Assembly (NCBI GenBank): GCA_002361775.1
Contig: DETV01000090.1
Location: forward strand, 1-16,384
Direction of reading: 5' to 3'
Length of the DNA: 16,384 nt
Source: Eubacterium sp. UBA3279
GTDB taxonomy: Bacteria > Bacillota > Clostridia > Lachnospirales > Lachnospiraceae
A program made the position numbers and the translations under genes. The notes under the pieces are model-generated. The model saw only the letters and a list, made by a program, of their open reading frames with translations. It was not told where the DNA came from and searched no databases. This document shows, in pieces, positions 7,381-14,520 of the stretch. Position 1 is the stretch's first letter; every line of letters starts with the position of its first letter.

Positions 7381-7884
7381 ATGAAAAATATTGTACTGAT
7401 TGGGATGCCCGGTGTGGGAAAAAGTACCGTGGGAATCATTTTGGCAAAAGAATTAGGGTATCAGTTTATTGATGCAGATTTGTTGATTCAGAAACGGGAA
7501 AAACGTTTATTGAAAGAGATTATTGCCCAGGAAGGGGTAGATGGTTTTATTCAGATTGAGAACCAGGTAAATGCATCGATAGAGACAGAACGCACGGTTA
7601 TTGCTACGGGGGGAAGTGTAGTCTATGGAAAAGAAGCCATGGAACATTTAAAAAGCATATCCACAGTGGTATACCTGAAACTGCCGTACCAGTTATTGAG
7701 AAAACGATTAGGGAATTTGAAAAATCGGGGGGTGGTTTTACGCGACGGACAGACATTGAAGGATCTGTACGAAGAGAGGGTAGTACTTTATGAAAAATAC
7801 GCAGATATTACAATTGATGAAGAAAATAAAGGGATAGAAGAGACTTTGCAGTGTATTTTAAAAGAAGTGTTAAAAAATCTGTAA
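7381..7884 (+). CDS. aroK: Shikimate kinase-like P-loop kinase (possibly not a true shikimate kinase)
   Basis: By family this would phosphorylate shikimate on O3 with ATP in the chorismate pathway. The 167-residue length fits AroK. Seen: P-loop GMPGVGKS (8-15), the D31-A-D33 motif, the GG motif TGGSV (76-80), the lid Arg in NRGVVL (R116), and the LYEERVVLYEKYAD block with R133 (129-142). One key position differs. In canonical enzymes the GxxxFRxxE motif supplies a shikimate-contacting Arg (Arg58 in E. coli numbering), but here the segment reads GVDGFIQIE (52-60) with Ile57. The lid also reads RGVVL rather than RPLL. I recall similar proteins being labelled shikimate kinase in Lachnospiraceae, but the substrate may differ. 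AAAGGA (7367-7372) lies 8 nt before the ATG. No other aromatic-pathway gene is adjacent; murA, whose product is related to EPSP synthase in fold, follows. Confidence 0.75.
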   Translation: MKNIVLIGMPGVGKSTVGIILAKELGYQFIDADLLIQKREKRLLKEIIAQEGVDGFIQIENQVNASIETERTVIATGGSVVYGKEAMEHLKSISTVVYLKLPYQLLRKRLGNLKNRGVVLRDGQTLKDLYEERVVLYEKYADITIDEENKGIEETLQCILKEVLKNL

Positions 7885-7953
7885 AATCCGAGGGGCAATG
7901 TGAACAAAAATAGAAGGATTATTTAATTTTTATTTACAAAAAGTTTGATTTGG

Positions 7954-7959
7954 TATAAC
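7954..7959 (+). promoter_or_regulatory. Extended -10 element upstream of murA
   Basis: TGGTATAAC (7951-7959) is a good extended -10. A TTTACA lies 15 bp upstream (7933-7938), which is a short spacer, so the promoter probably relies on the TGn contact. The leader would be about 58 nt and ends with AGAGGTGA (8012-8019). No clear terminator separates the upstream kinase gene, so some read-through into murA is possible. Confidence 0.5.
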
Positions 7960-8023
7960 ATGAATACATGTATAAGACTGATTTTTGGCTCATATTGCGA
8001 GTATAAAAGCATAGAGGTGAACT

Positions 8024-9319
8024 ATGGAACAATATATTATCAAAGGCGGTAACCCGCTGGTCGGAGAAGTGGAGATAGGAGGAGCAAAGAATGCTGCTCT
8101 TGGAATTTTGGCTGCGGCAGTTATGACAGATGATACCGTTCGGATTGAGAATCTTCCGGATGTAAATGATATTAATGTGTTGTTGGAAGCAATCGAAGGG
8201 ATCGGGGCCAGAGTGGAAAGACTGGACCGGCATACTGTAAAAATTAATGGTTCTACCATTGGTGAAATCAGTGTGGAATACGATTATATAAAAAAAATCA
8301 GAGCATCTTACTATCTTTTGGGGGCTCTGTTGGGAAAATATAAAAAGGCGGAAGTGCCTTTGCCGGGCGGCTGCAACATCGGAAGCCGTCCTATTGATCT
8401 GCATTTAAAAGGTTTTCGTGCGCTGGGAGCCACTGTTGAGATCAAACATGGCGCTATTGTAGCAACAGCGCCGGATGGACTGTATGGAAGCCATATTTTT
8501 ATGGATACTGTGTCTGTGGGAGCCACAATCAACATTATGATGGCTGCTTCCATGGCAAAAGGCCATACAATTATAGAAAATGCTGCGAGGGAGCCTCATG
8601 TGGTGGATACAGCCAACTTCCTGAACAGTATGGGAGCCAATATTAAGGGAGCAGGAACAGACGTGATCCGTATCAGGGGAGTGGAAAGACTTCACTCTAC
8701 AGATTATTCTATTGTTCCGGATATGATTGAAGCGGGAACTTATATGTTTGCGGCGGCAGCTACAAAGGGTGACGTTTTGATCAAAAATGTGATTCCTAAA
8801 CATTTGGAAGCGATTACAGCAAAATTGCAGGAGATTGGTTGTGAAGTGGAAGAATTTGATGATGCAGTTCGTGTGATTTCTTCTAAAAAGCTTCGCAGAA
8901 CTCATGTGAAGACGTTGCCGTATCCCGGTTATCCTACAGATATGCAGCCTCAGATTGCCGTAACATTGGCGTTGGCTAACGGTACCAGTATTGTGACGGA
9001 GAGTATATTTGAGAATCGTTTCAAATATGCGGACGAGCTTACACGAATGGGCGCAACCATCAAAGTAGAGGGAAATACAGCTATTATCGATGGCGTAAAT
9101 GGTCTGACAGGGGCAAGAGTCAGCGCGCCGGATCTGAGAGCAGGGGCTGCGTTGGTAATTGCAGGACTGGCAGCGGAAGGCATTACGATTGTAGATGATA
9201 TTATATATATACAGCGAGGTTACGAAGACTTTGAAGGTAAGCTTCGTATGCTTGGAGCTGAGATTGAAAAGGTATCCAGCGAGAAAGAGATTCAGAAGTT
9301 TAAACTGAGAATCGGATGA
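8024..9319 (+). CDS. murA: UDP-N-acetylglucosamine 1-carboxyvinyltransferase
   Basis: Transfers enolpyruvate from PEP to UDP-GlcNAc, the first committed step of peptidoglycan precursor synthesis, in the cytosol. The 431 residues cover both inside-out alpha/beta barrel domains. Seen: AKNAAL with K22-N23 (substrate binding), IRASYYLLG with R93, the active-site loop LPGGCNIGSRPIDLH with C117 (Cys115 in E. coli, the fosfomycin target), the YPTDMQPQ motif with D306 (general base), and IQRGYE with R398. Cys rather than Asp at 117 predicts fosfomycin sensitivity of this enzyme. The start ATG follows AGAGGTGA with 4 nt spacing. Many Firmicutes carry a second paralogue (MurZ); which of the two this is cannot be told from the window. 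Confidence 0.96.
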   Translation: MEQYIIKGGNPLVGEVEIGGAKNAALGILAAAVMTDDTVRIENLPDVNDINVLLEAIEGIGARVERLDRHTVKINGSTIGEISVEYDYIKKIRASYYLLGALLGKYKKAEVPLPGGCNIGSRPIDLHLKGFRALGATVEIKHGAIVATAPDGLYGSHIFMDTVSVGATINIMMAASMAKGHTIIENAAREPHVVDTANFLNSMGANIKGAGTDVIRIRGVERLHSTDYSIVPDMIEAGTYMFAAAATKGDVLIKNVIPKHLEAITAKLQEIGCEVEEFDDAVRVISSKKLRRTHVKTLPYPGYPTDMQPQIAVTLALANGTSIVTESIFENRFKYADELTRMGATIKVEGNTAIIDGVNGLTGARVSAPDLRAGAALVIAGLAAEGITIVDDIIYIQRGYEDFEGKLRMLGAEIEKVSSEKEIQKFKLRIG

Positions 9320-9363
9320 CCACTACAGAACACCTCACGGGATAGTGTCATTTGAACAATAAC

Positions 9364-9401
9364 TCCCCTCTTTCGGATATGGGGGAACTGCGTTTTCTTT
9401 T
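9364..9401 (+). terminator. Possible weak terminator after murA
   Basis: TCCCC (9364-9368) pairs with GGGGA (9382-9386) around an 11-13-nt loop. An interrupted T-rich stretch (GTTTTCTTTT) begins 6 nt later. The short stem makes this a tentative call; the T-rich stretch also runs into the next promoter's TTGACA. Confidence 0.35.
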
Positions 9402-9428
9402 GACAAGAAAAAGGCAGTATGGTAAACT
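9400..9428 (+). promoter_or_regulatory. Promoter of the TPR/AAA-like gene
   Basis: A perfect TTGACA (9400-9405), 17-bp spacer and TAAACT (9423-9428) with TGG before the -10. The leader of ~36 nt ends with AAGAGGTGAG (9459-9468). Confidence 0.78.
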
Positions 9429-9471
9429 TAAACAGATTATAACCAGGTATTTTTAATAAGAGGTGAGTACA

Positions 9472-12054
9472 GTGGATAAGACAGAGTATCGCATGAAGTT
9501 GGATGAAATAAACAGATTGGTGGAAGCGCAGGATTATGAAGGGGCCCTGGCGATAGCTGATTCCATAGACTGGAGGAGAGTAAAGAGTGTAAGGACTCTC
9601 TGTATGGTTGCAGATATTTATGAGGTAAATGGTGAACTGGAAGAAAGTATGAAGATGCTGCAGCTTGCTTATAAGCGTTCTTCTGTGGGAAAGATGATTC
9701 TGTATCGTCAGGTTGAACTGTCTTTAAAGATGGGAAAATACGATGATGCTGTGAATTATTACAACCATTATCTGGAAACTGCTTCCAACGACACCTCCAA
9801 ATATATATTAAAATATAAGATTTACAAAGCACAGAATGCTCCTTTGGATGATCAGATCGCGATTCTGGAAGAATATAAAGACAGAGAGTATACAGAACGC
9901 TGGGTATATGAGCTTGCCCGTCTGTATAAGAAAGCAGGACGACAGAATAAGTGTGTGGAGACCTGTGACGATTTGATTTTGTGGTTTGGTGAAGGAAAAT
10001 ATGTAAAAAAAGCCATGGAGCTTAAGATGGATTTCGTGCCGCTTACTCCGGAGCAGAAAACAAAATATGATCTGTATCATACAGATAAGAAGACGGTAAA
10101 GAAACCGGAACAGAAGAAGGATGTAGCTTCTGCGGTGGCAGGAATTTCGGCAGCAGCGATGGCAGGCCTTCAGAAAGCTTCTGGTACTGTAAAAGATAAA
10201 GAAAAGACAGCGGATTATACTGTAACGGGTATGGAAAAAGCAGCCGCAACTGAGGAGATTTCCCCGGAGCAAATGGAACCGATTGAGATTCCTCAGGTAC
10301 AGGAACCTCAGGTGCATGTGGATACCGCTCAGCTTCAGGAACGTCTGGCTAAGAGTTTTCAGGAAGTTTTATCCGGATTTAACAGAACCAGGGTTGTGGA
10401 TGCATTTGAAGCATTGGGAAGAGCAACCGGAAGCGATACAGTTGTGGAGCAGGAAGAGGAAAACATAGAAGGATACCATGTGACCGAACTGGAGCCGGAA
10501 GAAGAGAATGAAACGGTAATTGCAGCGGATCAGGATGCTTCTGTAGCCCATACCACAGTGGAACCGGATATGCCGGAAGAAGAACCGAAGATTGAAGAAA
10601 AATCAGAAGATAAAGAAGTTACCAGTATTCAGGAAATGAATCTGGAAGAATTATTTGCAGAAACATCCGGGGCATTGGCGGAAGCAGCAGGAGGTAATAT
10701 TCTTCAGGAAGAAGAGAATACGGTTGTTGAAGATACACTTTTGGAAAAACCGGAAGAAGAGGAAAATGATTCTCAACAGGAAACAGAAACGGCTGAAGAA
10801 TATCTGCCGGAAATTGGCGATGAGATGCTGCCGGAGATTCAGATTATAGATCCGGAAGAAGCTTTAAAACTTTCTGAAACAGAAGAAGAGACAGTTCAGG
10901 ATATACCGGAAGAAGTGACAGAAGAGATTATAGAAGAAGTTTCTGAGGAAAAACAACCGGAGGAAGAGGAAACAGCTCAGGAGGCTATGGAAGCTTTTGA
11001 GAATTCTCTTTTTGAAAATCTGGGAGTAGAAGAACTGAAAGAATCCTTCTCTCCGGGAGACACACAGGAGATCAACCTGGAAGAGCAGCTTCTGGCGGTA
11101 ATGAACGAACAGGAACAAAATGAAGAAACAGAAGTAGAAGAGCTGAAAGAACCAGCTAAAGAAGAACCGGAAGAAGACAATACAGATCATATTCAGTTGA
11201 TGCTGGATGAGGCAGAAAAAACTCCGGAATTAAGTTTGGAACAGCTTCAGACAGAAACTCCGGAGGAGAAGAGAATTCGTATTCTGAATGCAACCCGTCC
11301 GGAAAAACTTACAGAACATCAGAAAAATTTATTCTCTTATTTTTCAAAAGTTCCGGGTATGGATGAGCAGATTTTAGACGCTATTAACAGCGTTTACGAA
11401 TATGCCGGTGAGAAGACTTCCCGTCGCGGTAATATAGCTATTATGGGAAGCCACGGAACAGGAAAGACCCGTTTGACAGAAGGGCTGGTAAAAGCAATCT
11501 GTAAAGAATTGGGATTGGAAGCAGCAAAATATGCCAATCTGGATGCTTCTGATATGAATAAAAAAGACCCGGCAGCGGTGATCAATAAGATGGCAGGCGG
11601 ATTTCTGCTGATTGAGCGGGCAAGCTTTATGACTGAGGAAACGATTCAGAAGCTTTCCAAAGCGATGGATTTCCGTACAGACAGTATGATTCTGATTATT
11701 GAAGACGATAAGGCGAATATGAGAAAAATGCTGGCGGATTATCCTGAGTTTGCAAAGAAATTTGCCACAGTTATCTCTATTCCGGTGTTTACCAATGACG
11801 AACTGGTAACTTTTGCCAGAACTTATGCAAAAGAAAACGGATATCGTATGGATGAGATGGGAGTGCTTGCGCTCTATACACTGATAGGAGATAATCAGAG
11901 AGAAGATGAGCCGATCACTATCGGAAAAGTAAAAGAAATGGTGGACGGAGCGATCAGAAAAGCCAGTGGTATCCGGCTGGGAAGAAAGATTTCCAAACGT
12001 CATACAGATGAAGATGGTCGAATTCTTCTTTACGAAAAAGATTTTGATATATAA
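9472..12054 (+). CDS. TPR-like domain / long acidic linker / degenerate CbxX-SpoVK-like AAA domain protein
   Basis: An 860-residue protein whose function I do not recognise. Residues 1 to ~190 are helical with TPR-like pairs (for example EGALAIADSIDWRRV, LEESMKMLQLAYKRS, YDDAVNYYNHYLE). A Lys-rich stretch (~195-217) and a short Ala-rich stretch (~219-237) follow. From ~260 to ~595 lies a very Glu-rich, probably disordered linker with several short hydrophobic helix-like islands. The C-terminal ~250 residues resemble the CbxX/CfxQ-SpoVK AAA family: Walker A GSHGTGKT (659-666), a Walker B position reading FLLIERAS (711-718) where LFIDEA is expected, and YPEFAKKF where NPGLRSRF is expected. The Walker B Asp-Glu pair and the arginine finger are therefore replaced. 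There is no signal peptide or membrane span. I start at GTG 9472, placed 3-5 nt after AAGAGGTGAG; the in-frame GTG at 9463 lies inside that Shine-Dalgarno and is unlikely. It has its own promoter and ends at a strong hairpin before rsmA. Confidence 0.8.
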   Translation: MDKTEYRMKLDEINRLVEAQDYEGALAIADSIDWRRVKSVRTLCMVADIYEVNGELEESMKMLQLAYKRSSVGKMILYRQVELSLKMGKYDDAVNYYNHYLETASNDTSKYILKYKIYKAQNAPLDDQIAILEEYKDREYTERWVYELARLYKKAGRQNKCVETCDDLILWFGEGKYVKKAMELKMDFVPLTPEQKTKYDLYHTDKKTVKKPEQKKDVASAVAGISAAAMAGLQKASGTVKDKEKTADYTVTGMEKAAATEEISPEQMEPIEIPQVQEPQVHVDTAQLQERLAKSFQEVLSGFNRTRVVDAFEALGRATGSDTVVEQEEENIEGYHVTELEPEEENETVIAADQDASVAHTTVEPDMPEEEPKIEEKSEDKEVTSIQEMNLEELFAETSGALAEAAGGNILQEEENTVVEDTLLEKPEEEENDSQQETETAEEYLPEIGDEMLPEIQIIDPEEALKLSETEEETVQDIPEEVTEEIIEEVSEEKQPEEEETAQEAMEAFENSLFENLGVEELKESFSPGDTQEINLEEQLLAVMNEQEQNEETEVEELKEPAKEEPEEDNTDHIQLMLDEAEKTPELSLEQLQTETPEEKRIRILNATRPEKLTEHQKNLFSYFSKVPGMDEQILDAINSVYEYAGEKTSRRGNIAIMGSHGTGKTRLTEGLVKAICKELGLEAAKYANLDASDMNKKDPAAVINKMAGGFLLIERASFMTEETIQKLSKAMDFRTDSMILIIEDDKANMRKMLADYPEFAKKFATVISIPVFTNDELVTFARTYAKENGYRMDEMGVLALYTLIGDNQREDEPITIGKVKEMVDGAIRKASGIRLGRKISKRHTDEDGRILLYEKDFDI
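12045..12053 (+). promoter_or_regulatory. Candidate extended -10 at the end of the AAA-like gene, for rsmA
   Basis: TGATATATA (12045-12053) is an extended -10 without a convincing -35 (TTCTTT 16 bp upstream). If used, its transcript would begin just before the hairpin at 12063-12104 and carry it as the rsmA leader. It overlaps the last codons of the upstream gene. Confidence 0.25.
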
Positions 12055-12062
12055 AAATCCAG

Positions 12063-12111
12063 GGATGTCGCATTAAACATTGTGAAAGAGTTAGTGTGGC
12101 ATCCTTTTTTT
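12063..12111 (+). terminator. Intrinsic terminator / possible leader hairpin between the AAA-like gene and rsmA
   Basis: A 14-bp stem (12063-12076 with 12091-12104, three G-T wobbles) with a 14-nt loop, immediately followed by seven Ts (12105-12111). It ends 19 nt before the rsmA ATG. It looks like a real rho-independent terminator, yet no promoter fits between it and rsmA. Confidence 0.85.
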
Positions 12112-12130
12112 CAGGCAGAAAGGGAAAAAT

Positions 12131-13006
12131 ATGGAAAAAAAGAGACAGCCTTATCTGGGAAATCCACAGGAAACAATTGCTGTATTAAATAAATATCAGT
12201 TTACATTTCAGAAAAAATTCGGACAGAACTTTTTGATCGATACTCATGTGTTGGATAAAATTATTTCTGCCGCAGGAATTACGGAAGATGATTTTGTGTT
12301 GGAAATCGGTCCGGGAATCGGTACAATGACCCAATATCTGGCCAGCGCAGCCAGAGAAGTATGTGCGGTAGAAATTGATAAAAGCCTGATTCCTATTCTG
12401 GAAGATACGCTCAAAGAGTATGATAATGTGACAGTGATTAATGAAGATATTTTGAAAGTGGATATAGGGAAATTGGCAGAAGAAAAAAATCAGGGACGTC
12501 CGATCAAGGTAGTAGCAAATCTTCCGTATTATATTACAACCCCTATTATTATGGGACTTTTTGAAAGCCATGTTCCTGTGGAATCTATTACCGTAATGGT
12601 ACAAAAAGAAGTGGCAGACAGGATGCAGGTGGGACCGGGAACGAAAGAATATGGAGCTTTGTCACTGGCAGTACAGTATTATGCTAAGCCGTACATTGTG
12701 GCAAATGTGCCGCCCAACTGTTTTATGCCCCGTCCTAAGGTGGGAAGTGCAGTAATTCGTCTTACCAGACATGATCAGCCGCCGGTACAGGTAAAAGATG
12801 AAAAACTTTTATTCAGTATCATACGCGCTTCCTTCAATCAAAGACGGAAGACGTTAGCTAATGGACTGAAAAACTATGAAGGTTTTCATTTTACAAAAGA
12901 AGAAATTGAAGCGGCCATAGCACAGTGCGGTTTCTCTCCTTCTATCCGTGGTGAAGCTTTATCATTGAAAGAATTTGCAATGTTAGCGGATGTATTGGCG
13001 TCATAA
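12131..13006 (+). CDS. rsmA: 16S rRNA (adenine1518-N6/adenine1519-N6)-dimethyltransferase
   Basis: KsgA/RsmA dimethylates two adjacent adenines in the 3' hairpin of 16S rRNA using SAM, a late step of 30S assembly. The 291-residue length is typical for Firmicutes. Motifs seen: QNFLID (32-37), SAM-binding VLEIGPGIGT (56-65), AVEID (79-83) for ribose binding, NEDIL (104-108), the catalytic NLPYY (130-134), the FMPRPKVGSAVIRL block (198-211), and C-terminal FNQRRKTLANGL (235-246). Loss of this enzyme confers kasugamycin resistance in other bacteria. The start ATG follows AAAGGGA by about 7 nt. The usual Firmicute neighbour rnmV is not seen here. Expression must either read through the preceding hairpin or start at a promoter inside the upstream gene. 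Confidence 0.96.
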   Translation: MEKKRQPYLGNPQETIAVLNKYQFTFQKKFGQNFLIDTHVLDKIISAAGITEDDFVLEIGPGIGTMTQYLASAAREVCAVEIDKSLIPILEDTLKEYDNVTVINEDILKVDIGKLAEEKNQGRPIKVVANLPYYITTPIIMGLFESHVPVESITVMVQKEVADRMQVGPGTKEYGALSLAVQYYAKPYIVANVPPNCFMPRPKVGSAVIRLTRHDQPPVQVKDEKLLFSIIRASFNQRRKTLANGLKNYEGFHFTKEEIEAAIAQCGFSPSIRGEALSLKEFAMLADVLAS

Positions 13007-13018
13007 AAGAGGAATACA

Positions 13019-13067
13019 AAAGCGTGTTGGCCTGAACGAGGAAATTCAGACCAACACGCTTTATTTT
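13019..13067 (+). terminator. Intrinsic terminator after rsmA
   Basis: The stem 13019-13036 pairs with 13045-13062, 18 pairs with a single C-A mismatch, around the 8-nt loop CGAGGAAA. It is followed by ATTTT. It begins 12 nt after the rsmA stop codon. Confidence 0.92.
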
Positions 13068-13069
13068 AA

Positions 13070-13189
13070 AGGAAGGAGAGTCGATATTGCTATCGACATA
13101 TGAAAAAGAAAAGTTATAAAATAAATCTTTATTTATCTTATGAGATAAGTATATCCGCAAAATGTGAGAAAATCGTGTTCAACTTGTAA
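13070..13189 (+). other. Shine-Dalgarno / hairpin / 29-codon open frame between rsmA and the adenosyltransferase gene
   Basis: AGGAAGGAG (13070-13078) is followed by a perfect 7-bp hairpin GTCGATA-TTGC-TATCGAC (13080-13097). Two bases later an ATG (13100) opens a 29-codon frame ending in TAA at 13187-13189, with a basic N terminus (MKKKSYK). The Shine-Dalgarno is 21 nt from the ATG in linear sequence but adjacent if the hairpin folds. A second dyad TTATCT-TATG-AGATAA lies within it (13133-13148). I cannot identify a promoter or a homologue, and it may be non-coding leader sequence. The rest of the 290-bp gap (to 13296) holds only the tentative promoter below. Confidence 0.2.
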
Positions 13190-13250
13190 CAAATATGTGA
13201 ATGAATAAAAAAACTTTTGTGAATAACTGGAATCTTCGATGGACATCTTG

Positions 13251-13256
13251 TATACT
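13251..13256 (+). promoter_or_regulatory. Tentative -10 for the adenosyltransferase - relQ operon
   Basis: TATACT (13251-13256) is a fair -10 at a suitable distance (40 nt) from the start codon. No good -35 stands 16-18 bp upstream (TGGAAT at 17 bp), so the promoter class is uncertain and may need an activator. Confidence 0.3.
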
Positions 13257-13296
13257 ACAGGAGTAGGAATAGAAGCAGAAGGAAGGGATTAGTTAT

Positions 13297-13830
13297 ATGG
13301 GAAATGATACGGGGCGAATTCATATTTATTGTGGGGACGGAAAAGGAAAAACAACAACAGGGATGGGGCTTTGTACAAGAGCAGCAGGATTTGGATATCG
13401 AGTTTTGATTTATCAGTTTATGAAAGATAATAAAACCAGTGAACGGGCGATTCTTGAAAAAGTACCGAATATTACTTTTGAAGATGGTTTGAAAAAAGAA
13501 AAATTCAGTTTTCAGATGACTCCGGAAGAAAAAAAAGAAAGAAAAGCTTACTACGAAGCAAAATTTATGGAAATAACAGCAAAAGCAGAAAAAGGAAAAT
13601 ATGATGTGCTGTTTTTGGATGAAATCATTTATACAATTCGGGCGGGATTGTTTGATGAGAAAATTCTGGTTGAGTTTTTGAAAAATAAACCTCAGAATCT
13701 GGAAGTGATTCTTACGGGGCAAAATCCAGGAGAAGAGCTGATTCGGTTGGCAGATTACGTGTCGGAGATAAAAAAGGTAAAACATCCTTTCGATCAGGGA
13801 TTGCCTGCGCGAAAAGGTATTGAAAAGTAA
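13297..13830 (+). CDS. cobO: Corrinoid (cob(I)alamin) adenosyltransferase, CobO/BtuR type
   Basis: Transfers the adenosyl group from ATP to cob(I)alamin or cob(I)yrinate a,c-diamide to make the coenzyme form, for synthesis or salvage of cobamides. The 177-residue protein has an unusual CobA-type P-loop GDGKGKTT (13-20), the hydrophobic Walker B strand ending VLFLDE (104-109), the LTGQNP segment (139-144, usually LTGR), and the C-terminal HPFDQGLPARKGIE signature (163-176). It lacks an extended N terminus, as in many anaerobic Firmicutes. GGAAGGGA (13281-13288) lies 8 nt before the ATG. Only 20 nt separate it from the alarmone synthetase gene, so they form an operon. No other cobamide gene is in the window, which suggests a stand-alone salvage enzyme. 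Confidence 0.9.
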   Translation: MGNDTGRIHIYCGDGKGKTTTGMGLCTRAAGFGYRVLIYQFMKDNKTSERAILEKVPNITFEDGLKKEKFSFQMTPEEKKERKAYYEAKFMEITAKAEKGKYDVLFLDEIIYTIRAGLFDEKILVEFLKNKPQNLEVILTGQNPGEELIRLADYVSEIKKVKHPFDQGLPARKGIEK

Positions 13831-13850
13831 AACAGTTAGGAAGTGATTAG

Positions 13851-14498
13851 ATGGAACCATTGGATTTCGCAAACAACTGTCTGGAAGAGGCGGAGAATTG
13901 GGAGACATTAATGTTTCTTTATGATGCTGCGCTGCGCCAGGTGGTTACTAAGATAGATATATTAAACGGAGAATTTGCTCATGTTCACAGATATAATCCT
14001 ATAGAACATGTAAAGTCCAGGATTAAGGAACCGCAGAGTATAGTGAAAAAATTAAAAAGACAGGGACATGAGGTAACGTTGGAAAATATGCTCAAATATA
14101 TTAAAGATATTGCAGGAGTGCGTATTATTTGTTCGTTTACCTCAGATATTTACAGGATTGCAGATATGCTGGCGCAACAGGCAGACCTGAAGGTCCTGGA
14201 ACTTACGGATTATCTGGCAGAGCCTAAGGTGAGTGGATATAGAAGCTACCATATGCTGGTAACAGTTCCTGTGTACCTGTCGGATGGAGTGGTGGATACA
14301 AAGGTAGAAATTCAGATTCGAACCATAGCGCAGGATTTCTGGGCCAGTCTGGAACACAAAATATATTACAAATTTGAAGGAAATGCGCCTGCTTTTATCA
14401 GTCAGGAGTTAAGAGATTGTGCAAGAATTGTATCGGAATTAGATGCAAAAATGTTATCTTTGAATGAAGCAATTAAACAATGCCCCAAAGAAGAATAA
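13851..14498 (+). CDS. relQ: Small alarmone synthetase (GTP pyrophosphokinase family), RelQ type
   Basis: Makes (p)ppGpp from ATP and GDP/GTP without a hydrolase or ribosome-sensing domain; RelQ of B. subtilis is a tetramer stimulated by pppGpp. The 215-residue length matches RelQ (211 in B. subtilis) and excludes a long Rel/SpoT. Seen: SRIKEPQSIVKKL (56-68) for ATP binding, DIAGVRI (86-92) with the metal-binding Asp87, GYRSYH (129-134) which stacks the guanine base, and VEIQIRTIAQDFWASLEHKI (152-171) with the second catalytic acid Glu153. The C-terminal helices (about 180-210) correspond to the oligomerisation helices. AGGAAGTGA (13838-13846) lies 4 nt before the ATG. It is the second gene of the operon with the corrinoid adenosyltransferase. 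Confidence 0.93.
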   Translation: MEPLDFANNCLEEAENWETLMFLYDAALRQVVTKIDILNGEFAHVHRYNPIEHVKSRIKEPQSIVKKLKRQGHEVTLENMLKYIKDIAGVRIICSFTSDIYRIADMLAQQADLKVLELTDYLAEPKVSGYRSYHMLVTVPVYLSDGVVDTKVEIQIRTIAQDFWASLEHKIYYKFEGNAPAFISQELRDCARIVSELDAKMLSLNEAIKQCPKEE

Positions 14499-14520
14499 AA
14501 AAGGGAATAAAATGAGGAGT

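Noticed and set aside
9320..9399. Riboswitch-like leader upstream of the TPR/AAA gene
   Set aside because: The region lies upstream of the TTGACA promoter, so it belongs to the murA 3' end; only a weak hairpin is seen.
9463..9471. GTG at 9463 as start of the TPR/AAA-like gene
   Set aside because: It lies within the AAGAGGTGAG ribosome binding site and has no such site of its own; GTG 9472 is correctly spaced.
10864..11190. Ser/Phe-rich minus-strand open frames opposite the acidic linker
   Set aside because: They are the complement of GAA/GAG-rich coding sequence (TTC/CTC), which is naturally poor in stops; no ribosome binding site or family match.
11374..12003. 209-codon minus-strand open frame opposite the AAA-like domain
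   Set aside because: No recognisable domain or start signals, and the opposite strand is convincingly coding.
13255..13908. 217-codon minus-strand open frame opposite the corrinoid adenosyltransferase gene
   Set aside because: Phe/Lys-rich shadow of an A-rich coding region; the plus strand has the P-loop and CobO signature.
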